Assembly: GCA_023853785.1 (NCBI GenBank)
Contig: JAJIRX010000533.1
Span: 806,001-870,000 of the forward strand
Direction: 5' to 3'
DNA: 64,000 bases
Origin: Psilocybe azurescens
Lineage: Eukaryota; Basidiomycota; Agaricomycetes; Agaricales; Agrocybaceae
Shown here: one piece after another, positions 1 to 10,742 of the stretch
Layout: each line of letters begins with the position of its first letter
Numbering within the stretch: the first letter of the stretch is position 1
Made by a program: the position numbers and the translations under genes
Notes under the pieces: generated by a model
What the model was told of the DNA's origin: nothing
Seen by the model: only the letters and a program-made list of their open reading frames with translations
Database searches by the model: none

Positions 1-1
1 T

Positions 2-295
2 CGTCCGCGTGAAGCTTTTGACCGTGTTGAGCGAGCAATCATCAAAGCCAGCGAGGAAAGACGCATGACCGTTCGTGTAATCGTTGGGAAGGGCAAACAC
101 TCTGTCGATCAGAGGCCGACTCTCAAACCAGCTGTCCAGCGAGAGATGCAGAGGTATGCCAACTAGTCCAATTCGTTTTATAAGAAAGTTCCGACTGACA
201 GCCTTGCTTGTAGGCTGGGAATCAAATGCGATGTTGATCTTCGCAATCAAGGCGTTCTAATCGTTTCATTACCTCCTCAGCCTTCTCGCCCTTGA
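2..295 (+). CDS. Smr (MutS2-related) domain protein, 3' end only
   Basis: Only the last part of this gene is in the window; the 5' end lies to the left. Coding runs 2-153, then an intron 154-213 (gtatgc...tgtag), then 214-295 with stop TGA. The peptide contains the Smr signature VIVGKGKHS followed by LKPAV and, across the intron, GIKCDVDLRNQGVLIV, the normal end of an Smr domain. Smr domains in eukaryotes are nucleic-acid nucleases or RNA-binding modules, often with a DUF1771 helix in front; here AFDRVERAIIKASEERR-like sequence fits the helix before the GKGKHS loop. The domain is C-terminal, as is usual. The identity of the full protein cannot be told from this fragment. Confidence 0.82.
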
Positions 296-512
296 GCCAT
301 CCTTTTCTTTCTGTCTTTCGTTTTCGGGAATTGGTCGTTAATTTAACGTGGTTGATATTGCTGTTGTTGTACGTTTTAGTAGGGTATCTATCTTTTGAAT
401 AACGTGTACATTTACTGTAGAAACCTAGCATTTGTTTCTCTTTACATGCAACTCTTGGAAAATCGTACTTAAAGCTTTCGATGCCGACGGGTCAAACGGT
501 TAAAAGAAAACG

Positions 513-1658
513 TCACTCTTCAGTGCATAGCATATCCCAATAACGGAACAATGAGCTTTTAATCGAATCAGAGATCCAGGGTGTTGCAGAATCAACTGCG
601 ATATTGAAAAAGAATTGTTGTGACCATTGAGTAGTATCAGATCCTTAATGAATTTGTTAAATGACAATCCCTTATAATTGCACGCGTGCAATGTTCGATA
701 GACTAACCTTTGCCAAAACCGAAAACACGCAAAATAAGCCGTATTATACTTAGCTCGGGAAATATCAAGCGAATGACGGTAGAAAGCACGACGCCCACGA
801 TGAGCGGATGGTGGTCCGCAATGTTGCCTAAAAGACATTGTGCACGTGCAATGGATTAGACCATGTATATTGAATACTATCATGTCGAACTATAAGCTCA
901 ATAGTGACTACTCACCAATAACAAGAATGACATGTTGAATATGTGGCTTGACATGACTGAACTTCTGCCTTGCTTCGAATTCGGTGATACCCCAATTTTC
1001 ATAAACTAAGACCAATGCATCCTCGATCATGTCCAGGGCTCTAGTGACGCCGGCCTCGCGCACCTTGAAACGCTCCGTTTGGTCCTCTGGGAGTGGTTCT
1101 TGAAATTCTTCCATAAGCTGAGCGACTACTTTGTCAATCTCCTCCTTCAATTGTTCATATAGTTCAGTGATGTCCAAGTCCGACCGTCTGACCACTGAAC
1201 CGTCTTGAGCTTGAATGTCCGTTTGTAGTACAGCCGCACTATCAATGAGCCCCTTCATTCCTCGCCAGAGCTCCTCCATCCTCTCCTGCGGCACAGCGTC
1301 CTTGATAGATTGTCCTTTTAATGTCTTTACAAATCCCATTGCATTCTCTCCGAGTTTCTGTGCTGATTTCCAGAAATCGAAGTCCGGTGGGGGTGCATCA
1401 ATGCCAGCAGGTGCCAAATATGATTTATATGCCGCTGTGAGCCAAGAAACTGAGTATAAATTACTATTCACATATCGATGAGACTTACAAAAAGCTTTGG
1501 TCAAGCCTGTAGAAGGCGCACGAGCGCACTGTCATTGAGTAAGTTCTTCAAACAGGTTCGAGTGACAACGCACAGTTTTGTGAGCGGCTCGGGATAGCAT
1601 TAGCTCCAAGTAGCAAATACAAGAGGAAAATGTAGAATTGAAAGATATACAACTTCAT
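513..1658 (-). CDS. small protein with signal peptide/anchor and C-terminal hydrophobic segment, unknown family
   Basis: I do not recognise the family. The best model starts at the ATG at 1658 with a hydrophobic leader ending in GANAIPSR, a good signal peptide. It continues through a very short second exon into a long exon (about 1439 down to 921) rich in acidic and helical residues (LYEQLKEEIDKVVAQLMEEFQEP). A GTGAGT donor at about 920 leads to an exon encoding a hydrophobic stretch (PLIVGVVLSTVIRLIF), and a last exon ends with TGA at 513-515. The frame is kept across all junctions, which supports a real gene. The layout of leader, soluble helical domain and C-terminal hydrophobic segment suggests a secreted or ER/vacuole-associated protein. 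The small second and last exons are the least certain. Confidence 0.55.
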
Positions 1659-3494
1659 ACTCTTATTGGAAATAACGGGGGAAGGGAATACTTTGTGGCA
1701 AACGAACGAACGTAAGGTTACAAAACTATGTAGATTATATACAGAATCTGGACCGAATAAGGAATTTATCATTATGGATGTTAAGGTATTACTTGGGGCC
1801 GATTACCAACTAACGAGTAAAATCCAACATATCCCCTCAAACACAGGTGGTAATTGAGTAAAGCATACAAAAATAATCAAGGAATCAAATAAAATCATAA
1901 AAATGCGTATACAACATCTACCCCCTCAAGCTAAAATTCCTTCAGGGTACTTTGGAGAACCCAAGTGGTCGTCGTGATCTCGAGCGCAAGTGCATGATGA
2001 ACAAAATTGCGGGTGCCAAATTCAGATGACTTTCTTGTGAGATGCGATGTGGTCGGGATGGTGTGATGACAGTGATGTGCAGGCAGTAACTATTTGGTCG
2101 AGTTATAGTCAGGTAGCCATCAAAGTTATGAGTCCTATTACGGAGTATACGGAGTAAAGTCCTATTACGGAGTAATAGACTCGTTCTTTCAACCAGAGAC
2201 CCCTAGCGTTGTCACAAAATTCTATCTTCAATAACGTGATTTTATAAACGTGATGTGACCTTGTTACTAACATTAAGCACGTGCTGCTCGTAATTATTAA
2301 GTGGGTTGAACAATCACTGAACTGATGCGTGTGACGGCCAGTGACATGCCGTGTCACAGTGTGACCAGACCAATATGTACTAGAAGATATTAAGTATTTC
2401 CATTACAGGAAGGCATTTTTATTGCAAACAATATAATTAAGAACTCAAAAAAGCAGACTGATTTTCCTGCCAAATATAGCACTCTGTATTGCATGAAGAA
2501 TATCTCAGTAACCACAGCACCTATAAACATGATTGGTAAGCATATTTTGCTTAGAATTTGAATTTTAATAAACTGATCTGAACAGAATTTTTGTTTTCAA
2601 CCTCAGTGGCAAGTTAGACCCTACATTTAGGCAGTTTCACCTATTTAGACTTGCTAAATTAAAATTTTGTTACAATAAAATTGTAGAAATAAAAATTTAA
2701 ATCACTTTTGCTCTGCAAACCTAGTTGTGAATTGCATTTTTCATGATGTTATAGTCATTATACGGTTTTAAGAGCAAAATATGTGTAGCACAGCCACTGA
2801 TCCTGTTCCAAAACAGGCCAAACAGGCCTCAAGGCTTCTTCATGGCAGCCTTGTGTGTGAGGGATGGCCCTGAAATGACCTTTATATACCTGAGGACTGC
2901 ATGGAAATGGTTTTTGCACTCAATCCACATCTATACCTGCTTGATTGCCTCTATTTCTTTGATTCTGACCACTTTTTCTACTATTTTTAGTTCAAAGAGC
3001 TCTTTTATTGGATAGTAAGTCACACAGCCATCAAAACAAATGAAAAATATAAGAAAAATATACCTTATATAGAAGGAGGGGGGTAACCTCTGAGGGCTTA
3101 AAAAAAATTTGACCCCATGTCATTTCTAAATTTCCAGGATCCCCTTGTCAGATAGTGTTGTCTCAATGTTCCACTTTCGCGTTTTTGAGTTGTTTAAGAT
3201 ATTGATTGTTGACTCTTCCATATTTGGCTTAAGAGTTTCCATATCAATCATTGCCACAGTGCTGACTAGATGCATTGACCAATGATTAATGACCGTTCAA
3301 GTGTGAAAGGAACAGCCACGCTGTCGGAAAGAGTTAGTCACCACCACCGCATTTGGATTTGCGTGTATCCAGGCTCAGGGACTTTATTCTAGTCGTGAGC
3401 AAATTGCTTGCGGCGCTCATAGCCGCTACTTCGTGTCCTAAGTTAGGTATCTTGGGTATATATGCTGGTCTTTGTGAAATACTATCGTACATAC
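1659..3494. other. AT-rich non-coding stretch with a short direct repeat
   Basis: No coding gene is supported here. The stretch from about 1860 to 3130 is clearly more AT-rich than the flanking genes. It holds two copies of agtcctattacggagta at 2131-2147 and 2158-2174. The block reads like decayed transposable-element or other non-genic DNA, but no terminal repeats or transposase frame were found. Confidence 0.5.
2131..2182. repeat. two 17-bp direct repeats, second copy part of an imperfect palindrome
   Basis: agtcctattacggagta occurs at 2131-2147 and again at 2158-2174, separated by tacggagtaa-like sequence that repeats part of the unit. The second copy continues into atagact, so agtcctattac and gtaatagact face each other as an imperfect inverted repeat. 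It may be a transposon footprint or a local slippage product. Confidence 0.6.
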
Positions 3495-4346
3495 TCAGTA
3501 CACAAAAGGTATAAGTTTATAGGGCACACTGTTCTTCCACTCATTCCATTCTCTGCCAAAATTTTTCTTCAGTTGCTCGTCTTCCTTGGACATGCGCAGA
3601 AGCAGTGCGACGACCACTATAAATATTGTAATAACATACACTGACGCAATTAATCGTCCTGCCGTCGTTTGAAGAAGGCTACATTCGATCGCCCACGAGC
3701 CCTTATATAATAAACGATGTATTAACAGAGACTCATATCTGAGGCGAATACACAATATACTTACTGTGCTGCTCTGCCAAAGCAGTGTCCCAGACGCCAT
3801 CAAAGGAGACCTGCATACGCTGGATGCCTTACAACGCTATACGGCCCATCTATGACTAGCCTGTGGTTCTTGCGGATGCTCATCTCGAACGTGAACAGAC
3901 GCCCAAGTGCCCGAAAACAAGCCAGTCGGATGGACGATCCTGCGATAGCCATACAAGTCCCGAGGAAGAACGTGTACGTGGGGCGAATATTCAGGGGTTT
4001 TTCTTTATCGTTGTAAACGAACAGTGATAATATATGGCCAGATAAAGGTATGCCTGGTATTTCTAACGCTAGGATGACGACTATCTCGGCCAAAGCGATG
4101 TACCAGCATATGATCTATTAGCGAACCATGGATTGGTCTATGAACGAGTTTCCTCAAATGAAAGCGACGAGCTCACCGTCACCATGTGGGGCACTATCTT
4201 CGGCTTCAAAACTATTTCCAGAAACGTTGAAGGCGCACTCTCTTCTGCACTGGGTGGGGGTGAGGGGGTGTAGCTGCTTTGTGAAATCCAATGGTGGCGG
4301 CCATGATGAACGGGATACGAACGAGAGGAGTCACAGACATAATCAT
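3495..4346 (-). CDS. isoprenylcysteine carboxyl methyltransferase (ICMT)-like membrane protein, frame broken twice
   Basis: ICMT-family enzymes methylate a terminal prenylcysteine using S-adenosylmethionine in the ER membrane. The family core is plain: HRLVIDGPYSVVRHPAY at about 3830-3870, then KKNFGREWNEWKNSVPYKLIPFVY at the C-terminus. Exons are about 4346-4177, 4114-3765 and 3701-3495, with introns 4115-4176 and 3702-3764. Two frame breaks remain. Near 4256-4268, in two G runs, the N-terminal ATPP frame must shift to PPPSAEE. Near 3802-3804, the YAGLL frame must shift to MASGTLLWQ. Each needs one extra base in a short homopolymer. Many Agaricomycetes carry several ICMT-like copies, so this could be a decaying paralogue, but the same homopolymer signature in essential genes nearby makes sequence error more likely. 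Confidence 0.75.
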
Positions 4347-4769
4347 CACCAGAAATTTCACAGGCGGCTGCAGAGGAGAAAAAGAACTGGGGTCCTTATG
4401 TTAAAGTGAATACAAATCTCTTTAAGCCTTTAAGCACAGTGGGAAACCGAGCCAGTTCCCGATTAGCATCTCGCGGGATGCGCTGTACTGTAGGTCCTTA
4501 CTAAAGAAAGAAGAACACCAAAGTTTTGGGAACGTTATCATGTCGGGTCTGAATCTGAATTGGTTATTCGTTCAGGTGTAATACACCGGGAGTTATTCTT
4601 GAATCTTGAAGTGACCTTAGTGATCCTTGGCCTTCTTCCGTCGAGGGACAAGCTTGCATGCATGAGAATAGGCGTTGCCTTCACACGTCGTTGCGATGGT
4701 CTTCTCATACATCCGAACCAATTCGATCGCGATATCGTGGGGCCTAATCCAGGGATCTAAAAAGTGAAT
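4347..4769. other. intergenic, nothing recognised
   Basis: Probable promoter side of the ICMT-like gene. Only short frames without family resemblance are present. Confidence 0.4.
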
Positions 4770-5577
4770 TTAAGGCCATGACACGACCAGCTTTCAGCCA
4801 GTTTAGGCCTCTTTCGCGAGTGTGTTTGCTAGCAGAGAACGGGCAGCTCGCGAACACGGAGACATCAAATGTTGCTATCTCACAACGAGCAGCCCATGCC
4901 AATCCTGAATGCAAGTTATGAGATATATCATCATCCATGCCTTCGAGCAACGGTGAGAGCTTCTGGAATTCAGCAAAACGCGTTTGGTCAGGTAGCAGAG
5001 CAGACTTAATTCTAGACTGGAACGTGCTTCAGACATTGAAGAAGACGTAGCACGGAACGTAGATGTCCGTCCTGCTATTACCTCTTCACAGGGACCCTCG
5101 CTGCATGCGTGCTTTTCAAAGAGCTCGTTAAGAGTCTTGGAGACGGTGATATCGGCGCGAGAACAAACAACACTATCCGGTAAGTAGGAGAATTAGATCA
5201 AGAAGGAACACCCTTCAAGAACATCCGGGCCATTGAGCGGGGATTGAAGAGACGTATGCCCACCTTATCTTCAGGCGCTTCGCGAGGTCTTAACGGTTGC
5301 TTGGCTTGTTGTTGCATTTAGATGCCGCGTGATTATGAGGTGTCGGGGATCAAGTACGAAAGTTCAGAGTAACAGAGGAGACATTGAAGGCTGCACAAGC
5401 ACGAGCAAGAGTAAAGAGTCGCAGATGCAGTTGACGAGACGGTGGAAGCAACAAACATGCCCTGATGAAAAAATAAAACAGATGTATAGTAGGCGTATTG
5501 CACCTAGGAAGTTCGCCGACGAGCGCCAGTCCAAAGAGCATATCCTCGTGGCTGAAAGTTTGTTTCGGGCGTAAACC
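4770..5577 (+). pseudogene. possible decayed gene in several frames
   Basis: Stretches with coding-like composition follow each other on the plus strand but in changing frames: a frame starting at the ATG near 4780, FWNSAKRVWSGSRADLILDW near 4950, VLFKELVKSLGDGDIGART near 5120, FKNIRAIERGLKRRMPT near 5220, VTEETLKAAQARARVKS near 5360, and PDEKIKQMYSRRIAPRKFAD near 5460 ending with TAA at 5572-5574. I cannot name the family and could not join the pieces with splice sites alone. It is either a gene broken by indels or an unusual multi-exon gene hidden by sequence errors. Confidence 0.3.
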
Positions 5578-5670
5578 TTGAATCTAATGTTTCACACAGA
5601 ATCAGGATTCCATTAAAATATTTTGTGTGAAATGCGACATCTAAGGTGCAGCGAGTACAGACGACAATAG

Positions 5671-6421
5671 TTAAACGGATTCTAGGGAGAGAATTAGTTT
5701 CAAACTATATTGAATTGCGATAAAGCGACAAACGTACGCGTCAAGACGTTGTTGAGTTTCGTGACGCGGGATTGGACACTCAAGTCAATGGTCTTGTCAC
5801 CAAAGTCAACGATGAGACCTCCAAGGATACTGGGGTTGACCTAACGTAATGGAATGAATACGGAACATAAGGAAGCAGATAAATATGGCTGACCTTGTTG
5901 GTGATCTTGATGACTTTAGCAGCCTGAGCGGTTTGTGACTGCTTCAACGTTGTCTCCAGACGGGTGAGGACATCCCTGGCCAAAGGCGAAGCGGACGTGA
6001 CGGTGACGGTCAATTCACCCTTGTATTCGGCGAAGAGCTCGTTGAATCCCTCAATGACGCTCTCTGTCTCTCCCAACCTCCCGTTCTCCGACAACACGGC
6101 AAGCAAGTTCTTGGAGACTTCTGAAAAGGCGTCCTTCTTCGGGCCTGTACCCTCGAGCTTTCCAAAGATGGCTTGGAGACCCTTAGTCCGATCCTGCGAA
6201 GACAAGGTAGGGTTGTTCACAAAGTTGGCGACCTCTGGGTCCTTCTTGAGGGCATTAGAGAAGTTGGCAAGGTCAGCGTGAACTTTGGTGAGGGTTTGAG
6301 GGGATTTGGCAAGGGCGGCACCAAAGACGGCCTTGGAGTATTTAGGAGCGATGGCAGAGGCAGCGCGACGGCCCAAGCCTGGGGCGGCAGACACCGTTCG
6401 TGCGGCTGAGGCGAGTAACAT
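5671..6421 (-). CDS. ATP5: mitochondrial F1Fo ATP synthase subunit OSCP (delta/ATP5)
   Basis: OSCP links the F1 head to the peripheral stalk of mitochondrial ATP synthase. The product is 213 residues, normal for the family. It starts with a basic, hydroxylated presequence ([20 protein letters not shown]), followed by the conserved helical N-domain ([22 protein letters not shown]) and the C-terminal [34 protein letters not shown]. Exons are 6421-5894, 5840-5738 and an 11-base last exon 5681-5671 that supplies only QSV and the stop; introns are 53 and 56 bases. The in-frame GTG upstream at 6457 is not the start because the ATG at 6421 gives the expected presequence. The frame is intact. Confidence 0.93.
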
Positions 6422-7448
6422 ATCTAATGAGTGGAACGATGAGGACGTCGACGACACGCAAAAACTCGGGACGTGGCGGGCTTTTCCGGTCGAACAATGT
6501 CGTGGGAATTACTTTCTATGCTGCATTTATCACAACTCAGAGCCTCTCACAATTTACCCGTCAGTTTCAGCATGGATCTACACGAACAATACGCTGAGAT
6601 ATTTTGATATGTCGTAAATTCTGGGGTCTTTTATATTTATATGGGCTGAAGAGCGATGGGAAAGTAACAAAAGCAAGTATGTACAAAAACAAAGGCTCCA
6701 AGAGTGCGCTTCTCTTGGACTGTTCTGCATTACACATGTCCCTGCCAATTTGTCTGCCACTCACAGCCGTCGGGGATGATACGCCGGTGGAGTGCGGGCA
6801 GTTGAGCTGAATGGTGATCAATCATGACTGGTGATGTGGTACGAGAATAAAAAAGAGCGGGTTAGTATGTTTGAGGATTAAACGTTTGGGTTACAAAAAC
6901 ACGAGTGATTCAAGGGGGGGTGAGATAGATACTGGATTATGATTATTGGAAAGGCATGGAAGAGGCGAGGCAGGCCGTGAAGCGACGCGTCGCGGACAAT
7001 GTGGTTGCGGGTTAGACAAATGGGGTAACAAGAAACTGGGTGTTTCTATCTTTGTGCGTCGTATTTCCTTGTGGTTCCTACTTTATCGCTTTTCCGAACC
7101 CACACCTCGTTCCTTACCCTCACACCTCAGCAAGCTCAACACCGCTCACCACGCCGGATGCACGCAACTAGTCCTTCGTTATAAGTATCTTCAAAATCCT
7201 CATAACCCTCCACAATCTCCAGGAATCTAGGAAGTCTCCATTGAAACATCCGTTGTTACCCCATTGCTCGTACAAAAGAACAATAACTTTGTTGTTCCCT
7301 CGGCCTGTCCCCACATACGCTATACGGTAAAGTACAATGGTCATTTAGATTATCTTATTTCCGCTGATGGCTGGCTTTTCATAAAGAGAGAACACCTCGC
7401 CGACTCGCGTATCCCCTAGCTCCTTGACGCTCCAAAGTTGGTTCACTC
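6422..7448. other. divergent intergenic region, OSCP / TRP-like gene
   Basis: About 1 kb between two divergently transcribed genes; it must hold both promoters. Only short frames with no family resemblance occur. Pyrimidine-rich sequence precedes the start at 7449, as is common in fungal 5' leaders. Confidence 0.45.
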
Positions 7449-10108
7449 ATGTCTTCTCTCCTCGCCTGGCCGCGAGTCTTTACCTTCATTGTCTTTCTTT
7501 TAACGTTGACGCCATATGCTGCTTCTCAAGAGGAGTCTATATGTGAGTGCCTCGTTGCGTAGCCTTGCTTTCACAGTGCCTGACAAATCCATTTTATTTG
7601 ATAGTCACGTCGTCTGTAACATATTGCAATCCACCAGAAACACTTCTCATTCAACGATTTGAGCTTGCTTATTTTCCCGGTAATCAGTCGGTTTCCTTCA
7701 ACGTTTCTGCCGCCAGTGTCGTGCGTTTTCCTCTTAATTTCCTTTGGTGGCTCCAGCAATTGACGTCACAATGGATTACAGCAAGCTAATGTCAACGTCT
7801 CTGCCAATGTCCTTCTCAATGTCTATGGCATGAAGCCCGTGAACATCACCCTCGACCTCTGTGGCCTTCTGGGTGGAGCACTGTGTCCTCTCCCGATGTA
7901 CAACTTCACGGGAGCGGACTCCTTAACACTACCATCCTCGCTAGAAGTACTTGAAAAAATTCCAGGCATAGCCTACAAGATTCCAGACCTTGAAGGATTT
8001 GCACAGTTAACCTTGACGGAGGTTAAAACAGGGACTGTGAGAGCCTGTGTACAAGCAACCCTGTCGAATGGACGCTCTGCTCATCAACCCGCAGTGGAAT
8101 GGACGACAGGTGGCGTGACGCTCGCCGCGCTATTGGTGGCTCTTTGGCAATCCATTGTTTCCCCGGAATCCATCGTTCCATTCCGTTTCCTCGAGATTAT
8201 GTACCTCTTCCAGACCATTGCGTCGAGTTCTTTCCTCAGCCTGAATTATCCATCGGTATATCGCGCGTATGCCCTCAACTTTGGATGGGCAATGGGACTT
8301 CTCACTTCTGGTCCCGATTCCGGCTTCCAGAAGTCTATCAATAACATGCGCCACCTCACTGGAGGCAAACTTGCCGACGCCATCGAGGGTTCTGCTGTCG
8401 GTTTCGTCAACCGGAAATTGAGTCCATACAATTCCTTTGCTTCAGAGTTGACTCGTCGAGCTGTTTTCAATCCTTACCGGGACCTTTCCTCCAACTTCAC
8501 AGTAGACCTTTCATCACTTTCAACCTCACTTCCAACCTCGCGACCCAGTGCTCGTGAGACCATTGTCAATGGCGTAGTTCAGACCGTCACTGCCGTTTCT
8601 ACCAATATTCTTCAAGCCGGAATCCCCATATATGTGAACACCAAACACATCGCCACCGCCAACGCGTTTATGACTGTGTTCCTGGTTTCGTTAATACTGT
8701 TTGTCATCGCTTTTGGCGTCTTTGTCATTGGACACGGCATTAGGTTTCTGCTCGAACGGAAACAAGTGAACTCACGTGTCGCTAGTTTGTTCATGAAATT
8801 TGACTACCTCTCCTTTTCATTTTCTTGGTTTTTACGCCTGGTAAGCGGCATCTTCCTACGCGCCTTTTGGCGATTTATTGATCACCATTGCTTTAGGGAC
8901 TTGTGGCAGTCTTCCCACTCCTTATTTTCATTTTTTATCAGTGGACGCTCAAGGACTCGTGGCTATCCGTGTTTCTTTCAGTACTGACACTGATTGCCAT
9001 CTCCGCCCTCATCATATATCCTTCCTTCCTGACACTGCGCCTCGCACGCCATGAATCGCCATCCACTCTCTATACCCCAGACACAAAGTCGCTTTCACGC
9101 AACGGGCCATTGTTCGCGCAATACCGATCACCCCGGTATTATTTCTTTGTGCCCTTGTTAATCGCATTTGTGCTCCGTGCTATATTTATTTCGTTCGCTA
9201 AAGCGTCAGCCGAAGCGCAGCTGGCGCTCCTGCTCGTCGTCGAGCTTGGCTTGGTGTGTGCCCACCTCGTGCTTAAGCCCGCAAAGACCAAGGGCGGCGA
9301 CGTCTTTGGCACCTATCTGGCTATCACGCGGCTGGCGTGCACGGGGCTGATGATCGCGTTCCTCGAGAAGTTGCAGGTCATGGCTATCCCGCGTGTGGTG
9401 ATCGGCATCGTCGTTGCTCTGGCTTGGTCGGTTGCGGTGCTGGTTGTCATCGGCAATATCGCCTGGCATACTGTTCTTTCACTCAGGTCCAGAAAACGCG
9501 CGCTGCCTTCGATACTCGACTCGCCTGTTGGCTCTGAAGGCTCTATGCTCGAAAAAGGGATCCGAGGACACCAAAACGGAAGTACGAGGAGCAACTTCAA
9601 TGAGAAAAATACGCGAAATGGCGGCGATGGCGACTCGGGAGTGAGTCTTCCTTACGCTGTCGCCGACGGTGACGACATCGAGGAAATCTCACGCGGACGA
9701 CCAGTGAACCCGACACCGGAAAACAATGGCGCGTTCGATCCCTATCTCCTCACGTCGTTCCCGATATCACCCACGACGACAGTGACGACAATGGAGCCGC
9801 CTAGTCTATACTCCAGAGATTCTGGGACGATTACTGTGGGGAGTTTGCTGCCACGGCGGTGGAGCTTCTCCATGAGCCAGCCGGGTTCACCTGCTGGCTC
9901 CAGCTTTGGGCACGGGTATCAGACGCAGATGAGCTCGATGAGCTCGTCGCCTGTACCACCATCGTCGCCTTCTGAAAATAGCCACAGTGGAGCACTGTCC
10001 AGAAATACATCGATGAGGGCCCAACAGCAGCAGCATCAACAACGGCATTCGGATATCAAAGAAGAAGAAGAGGGGCTACCGACATCGCCTACAGTCAGAC
10101 CATCATAG
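7449..10108 (+). CDS. TRP-like ion channel / flavin carrier (Flc/Pkd2) family protein
   Basis: Fungal Flc/Pkd2-type proteins are multi-span membrane proteins with a luminal lipid-binding ML-like domain followed by a TRP-like region. They act in ER, vacuole or plasma membrane in calcium handling, FAD/heme transport and cell-wall integrity. The model is 826 residues in four exons: 7449-7542, 7605-7720, 7782-8840 and 8897-10108. It shows a signal peptide (TLTPYAASQEES), an ML-like domain at about 30-170 with paired cysteines, a membrane region at about 176-610, and a long Ser/Pro/Gln-rich cytoplasmic tail (610-826) with RAQQQQHQQRH. Frames and intron phases agree throughout. Subfamily and localisation cannot be decided from sequence. 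Confidence 0.9.
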
Positions 10109-10742
10109 AATTTATTTTACATTTCTGCGTAAGTTGCATCGCCGTACATAAGGAACGAAAGGGACGTGCCAATTTTAGAGGCACCTCACCACCATCAACA
10201 ACATCCACATCCACATCAATCCTCAGCCCTCAATTGTGTATCATATTCGTGTCATCGTGTCCAGATATCTATCGCACGGCTTCGAGCATCCGTCCTCGAC
10301 TTTTTTGTTTTCATAGCCTCATTCATACCATTATTCTTGGATCCGGCATTCCACACCCATCAAACATTCAACATTCAACATTAATCACCAAACTTCCAAT
10401 TCCCCATACATTTGCCCCGCCCAGTCGCCAGCTTCTGGGCCTCCCACAATCATTTAATCAGCGCTACCATATCCTCTGCTGAGCTTGCGCCCATAGATCA
10501 GATTACTACACTTATTTCATGTACTTATCTTTATTAATACCATTCGTATACCAGCACTGTTTAAAGTAATATCCGAGTGAAATGACAAATGTGACATGAT
10601 ATACAGAGGTTTTCAATGGAAAGGCCAGTAGTATGCTTCTTCGCCCCTCCGCGCGCCCTTAGCAATCCCACTGTAATTATCAAACCTGAACTGGACATGC
10701 TGCCGACAAGATGCTATATGAAAATAGTAAAAGGTTAGTGAG
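10109..10742. other. convergent 3' region
   Basis: The 3' ends of the TRP-like gene and the F-box gene face each other here. Pyrimidine-rich and CA-rich low-complexity sequence (10160-10440) is present. No gene is seen. Confidence 0.45.
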
